A stretch of DNA of 13,380 bases from Methanomethylovorans sp. PtaU1.Bin073 (lineage in GTDB: Archaea > Halobacteriota > Methanosarcinia > Methanosarcinales > Methanosarcinaceae), in assembly GCA_002067265.1 (NCBI GenBank), contig MVQW01000039.1, positions 1 to 13,380 on the forward strand, read 5' to 3'. Made by a program: the position numbers and the translations under genes. The notes under the pieces are model-generated. The model saw nothing but the letters and a program-made list of their open reading frames with translations, did no database searches and was not told the origin of the DNA. Below are positions 1-5,564 of this stretch, piece by piece. Position 1 is the stretch's first letter; each line of letters begins with the position of its first letter.

Positions 1-407
1 GGTTGATAGTTAAGCCGGACGTAGCCCTCAAACAACAAGAGGCTGAAGTCCCACCACCACCAAAGGTTATAGCAACCCCTGGAGGAGGGACTGGAACGGG
101 TACAACTACAGGGACCAAAGATATAGGTTCAACCGGAGAACCATCTCCTGAACCTGTACCAATAGTGCAGCCTCCAAAGCGTTTCCATGGCAGTGTAACG
201 CTTGATTCAACAAGAGTAGGACGTGATGCCTCAGCTATTGCCGATGAAGTAATCGCACATCTGGCGGGTCTTGTTGGGTCAAATGTGACTGTTACACTTG
301 AGATTGAGGTTGAGGTTCCGTCCGGTGTCCCGGATAATGTGGTGAGGACTGTCACTGAGAATAGCAGGACGTTGAAGTTTAAGAGCCAAGGGTTCGAGAG
401 GGAGTGA
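1..407 (+). CDS. DUF499-type AAA+ ATPase, C-terminal end (5' truncated)
   Basis: The reading frame is open from the window edge (first full codon at base 3) to the TGA at 405-407, so only the last ~134 residues are visible. A low-complexity linker rich in Pro, Gly and Thr (PPPPK, GGGTGTGTTTGT, EPSPEPVP) is followed by a conserved C-terminal domain of about 75 residues, KRFHGSVTLD...RVGRDASAIADEVIAHLAGL...VTVTLEIE, ending in RTVTENSRTLKFKSQGF. From memory this is the typical tail of large DUF499 ATPases, which occur with DUF1156 methyltransferase-like and HerA-like genes in anti-phage or restriction-like operons. The ATPase core lies outside the window, so activity cannot be judged. The TTG at base 3 is not the true start. 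Base use is GC-richer than the two genes that follow. Confidence 0.85.
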   Translation, partial: LIVKPDVALKQQEAEVPPPPKVIATPGGGTGTGTTTGTKDIGSTGEPSPEPVPIVQPPKRFHGSVTLDSTRVGRDASAIADEVIAHLAGLVGSNVTVTLEIEVEVPSGVPDNVVRTVTENSRTLKFKSQGFERE

Positions 408-438
408 CACATTACTCATTAATCGGTTGGCAGTAACA

Positions 439-1323
439 ATGGAGAAGGACTATAACTTTTTTCCACTAAGATGTGGTTGCAGCGATTTCGAACTTTTTTT
501 AAAGTTTCTTCCGACAGTTGATTATGGCACATTCCTTTGTAAAATCGAACAACAGAATTCCAATATGAAAACATCAGATGTACATCTTTGGAGAGATTCG
601 TTAAAAAGTAAGTTCATTGCTGTATCACTGTTATATGAAGACGTTCTGAATCAAATACCCATATGGAAAAGTGACATAGAACTAACAAAAGAGAGAGGAT
701 TTTGCGACGATATTTCGCAAGTAATTCTTTTAATAAAATACGAAACTTTCCTTAACTCGATATATAATTTGTGTGAAACTCTTAGTCATCTAGTGAGAAG
801 ATTTTACTCAAAGGCGAATTTACCCCATGGCTTTCATAAACAAATGAAATTCACTCAAACAATAAAAGATGTAGATGAGACTTATTTTCGAATACTAGAG
901 AGGGTAGGTTGGTATAGTGAAGTTCAGTCTTACAGAAGCGAAGCTACTCATTTTTTATCTGGTTCTATATTTATTTCAGATAGCGGAGAACCGGGATACC
1001 AAAATAAACCATACAATGAAAGGCAGGACGCTCTAAAAAATATCTCTCAAGATAATATCAAGCAACATGTTGTTGAGCTTTACAAAAAAGTGTGCTCTTT
1101 TGTTACAGAGTTTTCTAAGCACTTCCTATTAACAAAATGCAACAAGGACAAACCAATTGCAGGTTTCTGTTTGAGAAGGGCGGATGGTAGGACTGGAACC
1201 AGAACAATTACATTAAATGACTACTTATGTGGGAAGCCACCAACTTGTATAGCATTCGAATTTGATTGTCCACATGAAGAAGAATGTGAAGCTTTGAATA
1301 AACCATCTAGTCGGAAAAATTGA
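439..1323 (+). CDS. HEPN-like protein with RX4H motif (hypothetical, possible RNase)
   Basis: About 294 residues from ATG 439; a TTG at 427 is an alternative. Neither start has a clear ribosome binding site. The gene begins 31 bases after the DUF499 stop, so it may be co-transcribed. The middle third is predicted mostly helical (VSLLYEDVLNQIPIW; ILLIKYETFLNSIYNLCETL). Near residues 166-171 it has the sequence Y-R-S-E-A-T-H (bases 934-951), which fits the R-X4-6-H signature of HEPN domains, many of which are RNases in toxin-antitoxin and abortive-infection systems. The ends are Cys-rich (RCGC near the N terminus; CxxHEEEC near the C terminus). No antitoxin-like partner is adjacent. The gene is visibly more AT-rich than DUF499, suggesting separate acquisition. 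The HEPN assignment rests on one motif plus helical context, so function is an inference. Confidence 0.7.
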   Translation: MEKDYNFFPLRCGCSDFELFLKFLPTVDYGTFLCKIEQQNSNMKTSDVHLWRDSLKSKFIAVSLLYEDVLNQIPIWKSDIELTKERGFCDDISQVILLIKYETFLNSIYNLCETLSHLVRRFYSKANLPHGFHKQMKFTQTIKDVDETYFRILERVGWYSEVQSYRSEATHFLSGSIFISDSGEPGYQNKPYNERQDALKNISQDNIKQHVVELYKKVCSFVTEFSKHFLLTKCNKDKPIAGFCLRRADGRTGTRTITLNDYLCGKPPTCIAFEFDCPHEEECEALNKPSSRKN

Positions 1324-1341
1324 ATTACTTATAGTCTTTAG

Positions 1342-1545
1342 TTCTGGACGGACCAGTTAAGGTTCAACTGGCGAATAGTCATGGCTAAGACCTCTATCAT
1401 CGATTATGTGATTGTCCATGAGCTGTGTCATCTGGTGTATAAGAACCACTCCAAAGAGTATTGGAATCTTCTTAGGACACTGATGCCGGATTATGAGAAG
1501 AAAAAGGAGTGGTTGAGGATTAATGGGAAGCTGCTGGAGATGTGA
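1342..1545 (+). pseudogene. YgjP/DUF45 (M48-like) zinc metallopeptidase, C-terminal remnant
   Basis: In the frame of the ATG at 1381 the translation reads RFNWRIVMAKTSIIDYVIV then HELCHLVYKNHSKEYWNLL, ending RINGKLLEM and TGA at 1543-1545. The order NWR, DYV, HExxH, NHS, W is that of the C-terminal third of YgjP-like metallopeptidases (full length roughly 220-250 residues). HELCH (residues 15-19 from ATG 1381) supplies the zinc ligands and catalytic Glu. Homology continues upstream of that ATG to a TAG at 1339-1341, so the ATG is an internal Met and the gene has lost its front two thirds. Such metallopeptidase genes often sit at the end of type I restriction or related operons, fitting the DUF499 neighbour. 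The HEPN-like gene now occupies the place where the missing part would be expected. The remaining 54 codons are unlikely to make a working enzyme. Confidence 0.75.
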
Positions 1546-1584
1546 ATTAACGTCAACATATTTACCTTTCAGTTATGCAACAAG

Positions 1585-2703
1585 CTATTCCAAAAAGAAA
1601 ACTTTGCTAACTTGCTTCCTGCTGTCTCCTGTATCAGTGCTCAATTTATAATATCCCGATGATTGGTTAGACATGTTTAAGGATATGAAATACTCTCCAT
1701 CATTTAGATAATTAGAGAGGATTATTGTACCTGAAGATATTGAATTGTTTACGGGTTCAAGTGTTATAGCCTCTACTTCAATCATTCCTTCGTTTGAGTC
1801 TATTTTCTCTAAGGACAAAGATACGTTTTCATTTAGACCAAGTACATTAAGGCTTCCAGATATCATTGATTTATTTTCAACAGAAGTATCGGCTATTTGC
1901 ATTTCTATATGACTTTGAGCGATTAAAGCCATAGAAGCAAAAGGTACAATATTAGCTATAATTAAAATTGAAAAGGCTACAATATAAAAATGAATGTTAT
2001 CAAATTTGGTTTTTTCTTTTATCTTGAGATGTGTAATGAAAAAAAACACAGTTAGCACTAGACTCATACGTGGCAAATAATTTACAAAGCTATTATCTAT
2101 TAAGTATAGAACAAAACATATTAGAAAGGCAGCTACGATTAGGTATTTTGTTTTGAAATTGCAATGGAATTTAAATGTTGGGTTATAACCAAGCTTCACC
2201 ATGATTAAAAGTGGAATATAAATAAATGCACCAGCTATGAGGCCGATGAAAAAGTGGTACTTTCCCAAAGAGAATCCAACATACATAAATAACAAATTAA
2301 TCAAAAATATTGGGAATAACATAAAAGATAATTTATAACAAATAGGCGATAATAAAACAATATTTTTTTTGAATTTAGTGCTTTCGATTTCAAATGAAAT
2401 CCCCCTTAGATATATAAATATTATAACCAATAGCAAAGTTACTATTCCAGTTGAAAATAGATTACAAAATAATATGAATATAGGAGGGTCTATTGCATGG
2501 CTTTTAAAGTAGTTAAAACTGTGATATAAGACAGTGATAATTGCAACAATTAATGTAATGGCAAAGTTCAAAGACATGTTATTTTCAGGGTATTCTTTTT
2601 GAGAGCCTATCCATTTGTTGACCTTATCGTTTAATTCTCTCTGACGGAACAGTCGTTGTACTTCCCATATTTTCTTCATCAATATTAGTTCTATTTTACG
2701 CAT
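1585..2703 (-). CDS. Polytopic membrane protein, unknown function
   Basis: About 372 residues from ATG 2703; an in-frame TTG at 2721 would add six. No convincing ribosome binding site precedes either. The first ~40 residues are basic and polar. Then come about seven hydrophobic segments (counting from the ATG): roughly 44-61, 75-99, 125-146, 150-169, 186-202, 212-226 and 238-260. A polar C-terminal domain follows (about 264-372), with many Asn-Xaa-Ser/Thr sites (ENVS, NNSIS, NMSNQSS) and alternating hydrophobic residues that suggest a beta fold. The positive-inside rule and an odd helix number place this domain outside the cell. The gene is very AT-rich, unlike the integrated element to its right, and converges on the metallopeptidase remnant with 39 bases between them. 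A TATA-like TATAAACC lies on the minus strand near 2783-2790. I do not recognise the family. Confidence 0.75.
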   Translation of the reverse strand: MRKIELILMKKIWEVQRLFRQRELNDKVNKWIGSQKEYPENNMSLNFAITLIVAIITVLYHSFNYFKSHAIDPPIFILFCNLFSTGIVTLLLVIIFIYLRGISFEIESTKFKKNIVLLSPICYKLSFMLFPIFLINLLFMYVGFSLGKYHFFIGLIAGAFIYIPLLIMVKLGYNPTFKFHCNFKTKYLIVAAFLICFVLYLIDNSFVNYLPRMSLVLTVFFFITHLKIKEKTKFDNIHFYIVAFSILIIANIVPFASMALIAQSHIEMQIADTSVENKSMISGSLNVLGLNENVSLSLEKIDSNEGMIEVEAITLEPVNNSISSGTIILSNYLNDGEYFISLNMSNQSSGYYKLSTDTGDSRKQVSKVFFLE

Positions 2704-2805
2704 TAAATAGTTATCTGACAAGCCATTCTTGAATACCCCGCAGTCATTTTCTTAGTTATTCAAACTGTAGCTTTATTTGGTTTATAGCAGTGATAATATG
2801 AAGTA

Positions 2806-3402
2806 TCAAGTGGATATGTGGGAAGAAGTGGAACACGTCACAAGATTCACTTTCTCCCGAACCAGCATGAAGTCATAAAAGTCAACCTCACCACGCATCA
2901 TACGGAACATTATCGACCGAGCTCTGGTACCGTATTCCAGATTATGCAGGTTCACCTTCTTACCTCTTTTGACTTTGGTGTTTATTGTCATGCCCGCAAC
3001 CCACCTTCTAGTATACGTGTCCATCCTCTTTACAAGACTTGCACTCAACTTATAGGTCCTGAGTGGTTTGCAGATACCAGGAACCTTTCTCTTACCCACG
3101 ATGAGCAAGTACCCTTTACGTGCCTTCTTACGTTCCTCATAGAATTCGGAGTAACGATACAGTATCTCGTATACCCCATCCCGTTTCAATGGTCTAATAC
3201 CTACTGATTCTCGAAGCTTATTCACCAGCCCCTGTGCCTCTTCAATGGTTACCGGCTTATTGCCAGCATCCAACATTGCCTTGAACAGCAAGTACTTACT
3301 CGTCCCGAAATGGGACCGAAAATAACAATAGTAGCATAGCTCGGTTCCTTCGAAATCGACTGAATGACCACAACAAATGCAGTTTCCCTTCGTGGTTTCT
3401 AT
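2806..3402 (-). CDS. Zinc-ribbon / probable winged-helix DNA-binding protein, start codon unclear
   Basis: From an ATA codon at 3402 the frame gives about 198 residues: METT-like start (ATA GAA ACC ACG), then a zinc ribbon C-I-C-C-G...C-Y-Y-C (Cys codons at 3381, 3372, 3336 and 3327). A helical stretch follows (KYLLFKAMLDAG, VTIEEAQGLVNKLRE) with a basic segment RDGVYEILYRYSEFYEERKK that looks like a winged helix, and a basic C-terminal half. No ATG, GTG or TTG occurs in frame between the TAA at 3544-3546 and TTG 3291, and starting at that TTG would cut off the whole zinc ribbon. A good ribosome binding site, AGAGGTGA (3414-3407), lies five bases before the ATA, so either ATA is used or the start has mutated. 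The gene lies downstream of the 169-aa gene, same strand, after a hairpin. DNA binding is an inference from the fold pattern. Confidence 0.6.
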   Translation of the reverse strand: METTKGNCICCGHSVDFEGTELCYYCYFRSHFGTSKYLLFKAMLDAGNKPVTIEEAQGLVNKLRESVGIRPLKRDGVYEILYRYSEFYEERKKARKGYLLIVGKRKVPGICKPLRTYKLSASLVKRMDTYTRRWVAGMTINTKVKRGKKVNLHNLEYGTRARSIMFRMMRGEVDFYDFMLVREKVNLVTCSTSSHIST

Positions 3403-3458
3403 GTTTTCACCTCTAAAAAGTGCAACCCGGTTACTTTGTGTTAAGCGGAAGAGGGTTA

Positions 3459-3476
3459 GCTTCCCGAAGGGGAAGC
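3459..3476 (-). terminator. Strong 7-bp hairpin between two minus-strand genes
   Basis: GCTTCCC and GGGAAGC form a perfect 7-bp stem with a four-base loop, 25 bases past the stop of the 169-aa gene and about 57 bases before the candidate start of the zinc-ribbon gene. It could end or attenuate the upstream transcript, or be an RNA processing site. No long U-run follows directly on the minus strand, so intrinsic termination is uncertain. Confidence 0.45.
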
Positions 3477-3500
3477 AAACCTGACTGAGCGGAATTGTGG

Positions 3501-4010
3501 CTACGCAATTTGTCGGTGTGAGTTCAGATATTTTCGCAACTCTTTACGTGTTTTTTTCCGAATTGTGAATGGAATCTCATAGCGGTCAGGAATTATGAAC
3601 ATCTTAATTGGTGGCAAGTTCAGGTTGAAAACCCTGGCGAGGTAGTTCTGTAACGTGTAGAAGAGTACATCACTTATTTCTATACGTTCCATGAGGTCTT
3701 CGATAGTGAATCCGACATACCTTTCAAGCTTTTGGGTTTCTTCCGGGTTCATTTTCTCTATCAAGTCAGTGCACATATCGATGTCAGGGATTGAAAAGTC
3801 ATCAACATATGGCAATTCACACTTACTGAGCAGGTCCTCTAATGTCTCTTGGTCGAAACTATCTGCTTCACAGAATTTATCAACTACAGAGCAGCGTTGC
3901 TCAGTCGTCATGTCGTTCCAAAATTTATGAAGAAAAGCGAGTTCAGATTCATAGATTGTTGTGTTCATACATCGTAGTAAGATATCACCTCTTTTAAGCT
4001 TTTCCAACAT
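3501..4010 (-). CDS. Hypothetical acidic helical protein, 169 aa
   Basis: ATG at 4010, stop TAG at 3503-3501. The protein is mostly helical and acidic through residue ~120 (LEDLLSKCELPYVDDFSIPDIDMCTDLIEKM, given here as two segments: LEDLLSKCELPYVDD and CTDLIEKM). It ends with a basic tail (TIRKKTRKELRKYL). No catalytic motif or membrane segment is visible and I do not recognise the family. A second ATG 14 codons in (3968) follows an AGAGGTGAT sequence at a long spacing, so the start is not certain. A possible TATA box, TTTTAAAA at 4051-4058, sits about 42 bases before the first ATG and supports transcription from this gap. It is the first gene of a minus-strand pair with the zinc-ribbon gene downstream. 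Confidence 0.65.
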   Translation of the reverse strand: MLEKLKRGDILLRCMNTTIYESELAFLHKFWNDMTTEQRCSVVDKFCEADSFDQETLEDLLSKCELPYVDDFSIPDIDMCTDLIEKMNPEETQKLERYVGFTIEDLMERIEISDVLFYTLQNYLARVFNLNLPPIKMFIIPDRYEIPFTIRKKTRKELRKYLNSHRQIA

Positions 4011-4092
4011 CGGGTGACAGGTTTATGGTATCATAGTTTTAAGTTCAGCATTTTAAAACTCGATAATCATTCGGTCATCAAAAAGCAAAAGT

Positions 4093-4173
4093 ATGGGAGG
4101 TATTTCAATTCCACTTGAACAGTTGATACTTGACTACCTTGTTGAGATGAAAAAGCAAGCACCTGAGAGGTAG
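4093..4173 (+). CDS. Possible 26-aa peptide or gene remnant
   Basis: ATG at 4093 opens a short frame reading MGGISIPLEQLILDYLVEM and ending KKQAPER with TAG at 4171-4173. The composition (amphipathic helix, charged end) is protein-like, but there is no ribosome binding site and the length is small. It may be a relic of a longer gene or chance. It occupies most of the gap between the 169-aa gene and the 67-codon frame on the other strand; nothing else is seen in 4011-4201 except the possible TATA box of the 169-aa gene. Confidence 0.2.
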   Translation: MGGISIPLEQLILDYLVEMKKQAPER

Positions 4174-4201
4174 TTCAGTTTTTGAAGTGGCAGTAAAAGC
4201 T

Positions 4202-4405
4202 TTATGTCTTCGAATCGATGTTCAACTGCTTGGCATATTCGGTGACCAGCTTCAGATGAGGTCTCTGGTCACCGGAAATCTTTACGCTATAGCAGTTTTT
4301 CGAGTGCAAGAGAAGCTTTATAAGTTGGGAAATCAATGATTGATGGCTACCATTTTGTGGGTGTTTTACGATGGCACCTCTTGCAAACGAGTGAGTAGTT
4401 TCCAT
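4202..4405 (-). CDS. Doubtful small ORF, 67 aa
   Basis: ATG 4405 to stop near 4202. The second half (KISGDQRPHLKLVTEYAKQ then LNIDSKT) has a protein-like composition, but the first half does not, and no ribosome binding site precedes the ATG. A competing frame that starts upstream, after AGGTGATGGGAAG, reads MTGKNTKEDPSSNGNYS then LVCKRCHRKT and stops soon after. It contains a CxxC half-site of a zinc ribbon. The two frames together may be a small zinc-ribbon gene broken by a frameshift. The 5' side overlaps a 13-bp inverted repeat. Treat as low confidence. Confidence 0.3.
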   Translation of the reverse strand: METTHSFARGAIVKHPQNGSHQSLISQLIKLLLHSKNCYSVKISGDQRPHLKLVTEYAKQLNIDSKT

Positions 4406-4447
4406 TTGATGACGGGTCTTCTTTGGTATTCTTCCCCGTCATCAAAT
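4404..4447. repeat. Perfect 13-bp inverted repeat
   Basis: ATTTGATGACGGG (4404-4416) and its exact complement CCCGTCATCAAAT (4435-4447) flank an 18-base pyrimidine-rich loop on the plus strand. It could be a protein-binding site, a cruciform or an RNA hairpin. It marks the left edge of the gene-poor stretch that holds the candidate origin. Confidence 0.8.
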
Positions 4448-4536
4448 CTTCCCATCACCTGTTCTCCCTAGTACAACTCGAAAATGGTCCATTAAATACT
4501 CATAGTGGAAGAAGAACCAGCACACCTCTCGACAAT

Positions 4537-4567
4537 GTGATATCTTAATGAGCACTCAGCATATCAC
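4537..4567. repeat. 7-bp inverted repeat GTGATAT/ATATCAC
   Basis: GTGATAT (4537-4543) and ATATCAC (4561-4567) are exact complements separated by 17 bases. It lies in the gene-poor region between the 67-codon frame and the DUF927 gene. Alone it is weak evidence, but it adds to the density of inverted repeats there. Confidence 0.45.
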
Positions 4568-4648
4568 TTTCGGATTTTGAAAAGTCGATTTTATAATACC
4601 TGTCGGCTGTTTTAGAAAGTGAAAAGCTTATCTTGTGAAGTGGTCTTT

Positions 4649-4689
4649 GTACTCTAAGTACACATAAAGTACTGAGAGTACAGAGTACT
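4649..4689. repeat. AGTAC/GTACT repeat cluster 1
   Basis: Within 41 bases there are five copies of the pentamer AGTAC or its complement: GTACTCT at 4649, AGTAC at 4657, AGTACT at 4668, GAGTAC at 4676 and AGAGTACT at 4682. Several are preceded by GAG. The pattern suggests repeated binding sites for one protein, possibly the RHH regulator or a replication initiator. A related cluster lies 300 bases to the right. Confidence 0.6.
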
Positions 4690-4994
4690 TTTCATACTTC
4701 AAATATGTGGAGCTACGACTTATATTCGTCTGTAAATTCACCTGTGAAAGGATGGGACATTTCGGACTCTCAGGCTTTGCAGGAAGCTTGCCATTGAGAC
4801 TTTGGGGATTGAGTAAGGGGTTAGTATGTGTGGACGCTAAATCGTCTCCTAGGCGTTCCTAAGAAAGAATTATCAAAAGTTGACTACGTCAAAAGCATGT
4901 GATTATTGTTCTTCTCCTCTCTTGACTCATCGTCTTTGAGGTTCACATTGTGAGTACCATAAAGATACATTATATTCAGTGCACATCATACTCT

Positions 4995-5048
4995 CGGAGT
5001 ACACTGTATCTTCTGAGTACACAGTTGTCTCAAAGTACAGTGTACTCT
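4995..5048. repeat. AGTACACTGTA repeat cluster 2
   Basis: AGTACACTGTA (4998-5008) is repeated as its exact complement TACAGTGTACT (5036-5046), with a third partial copy GAGTACACAGT (5015-5025) between. The core AGTAC matches cluster 1. The arrangement of two inverted copies around a direct copy resembles operators or iterons. A short frame across this stretch looks like random sequence and is not called. Confidence 0.65.
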
Positions 5049-5253
5049 CCATGCATTCTATCCTTAGTCCTGGATGAAGGTCAGCGGTCAAGGTGCAGGC
5101 TTCAAAGGTTGAGGAAGGGCATCGATGGATAGCTCATAGGGTCAATCTTCAGGCTGATAGACGGGTGTTCGTATGGGTGATGGACAGACAGGCTTTCTGG
5201 GGCTTAGGAACTTCCTTAATTATATGGGAATGCACAGTGTCAACGGATGCGTT

Positions 5254-5540
5254 CCCCTACTAACCCCTACCTCCAGTTGAAAAAGTAGGGGAATTGAAAA
5301 CAGTGACAAGAGGATTTTTATCCAACCATCCCCCTACTTCCCCTACTTACCCAACTAAAAATAAGTATAGTATATGGAGCCAAACCTTCTCCCAACACAA
5401 TAGAATCTTCACTTTTCTTATACCCACATAATAAGTATCTCAAATTTAGTAGGGGTTAGTAGGGGAAGTAGGGGATTGGTTCTACCGTCATCGATTGAGA
5501 AGTAGGGGAAGAACGAACTTGAGGTAGGGGAAAGTAGGGG
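5254..5540. repeat. TAGGGG/CCCCTA iteron array with AT-rich core
   Basis: Eleven copies of the hexamer are visible. CCCCTA is at 5254, 5264, 5331 and 5340; TAGGGG is at 5286, 5450, 5460, 5469, 5503, 5525 and 5535. Pairs are 9 or 10 bases apart, close to one helical turn. Left copies point mostly one way and right copies the other. GTAGGGGTTAGTAGGGG (5449-5465) is the exact complement of 5254-5270, and GTAGGGGAAGTAGGGG (5459-5474) that of 5331-5346. Between the arms, about 5347-5448 is AT-rich and has AATAAGTAT twice (5360, 5430). This is the layout of an iteron origin with a DNA-unwinding element. The last copy is less than 20 bases from the end of the DUF927 gene. Confidence 0.75.
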
Positions 5541-5541
5541 A

Positions 5542-5564
5542 AAGTGAGAATAAAAGTCTCACTT
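5542..5564 (-). terminator. Hairpin over the stop codon of the DUF927 gene
   Basis: AAGTGAGA (5542-5549) and TCTCACTT (5557-5564) form a perfect 8-bp stem with a seven-base loop that carries a T-run on the minus strand. The DUF927 stop codon (5561-5559) lies inside it. It is a likely end point or stabiliser of the minus-strand operon transcript. Confidence 0.5.

Larger units (their letters stand above)
4406..5558. other. Gene-poor region of about 1.15 kb, candidate replication origin region
   Basis: No convincing gene is seen on either strand here. The stretch contains inverted repeats (4404-4447, 4537-4567), two AGTAC clusters (4649-4689, 4995-5048), and the TAGGGG/CCCCTA array (5254-5540) with its AT-rich centre. 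A lone AAGGGGTTAGTA at about 4815-4826 resembles the array unit. From about 5050 to 5250 I see nothing recognisable. Position directly downstream of the replication ATPase gene, lack of genes and repeat density all point to an origin. This is an inference; skew analysis and initiator-binding tests would be needed to prove it. Confidence 0.6.

Noticed and set aside
381..389. AGAGCCAA near the end of DUF499 as a partner att site for TTGGCTCT at the integrase
   Set aside because: Only eight bases match, it lies inside a conserved coding domain, and the flanks show no further similarity.
2818..3207. 129-codon frame on the plus strand opposite the zinc-ribbon gene
   Set aside because: Its translation has random composition (many Thr, His, Ser, Pro) while the minus frame shows a zinc ribbon and ordered helices.
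3501..3546. Programmed -1 frameshift joining the 169-aa gene to the zinc-ribbon frame
   Set aside because: The overlap has an AAAA slip site, but no canonical heptamer, and the joined stretch runs through a perfect hairpin that looks noncoding. Independent starts are simpler.
4950..5132. 60-codon plus-strand frame in the origin region
   Set aside because: It runs through the AGTAC repeats, is Ser/Tyr-rich without any structure pattern and has no ribosome binding site.
5449..5508. G-quadruplex in the TAGGGG array
   Set aside because: Only three close GGGG runs stand together on one strand, the fourth is 30 bases away; protein-binding iterons explain the spacing and inversion better.
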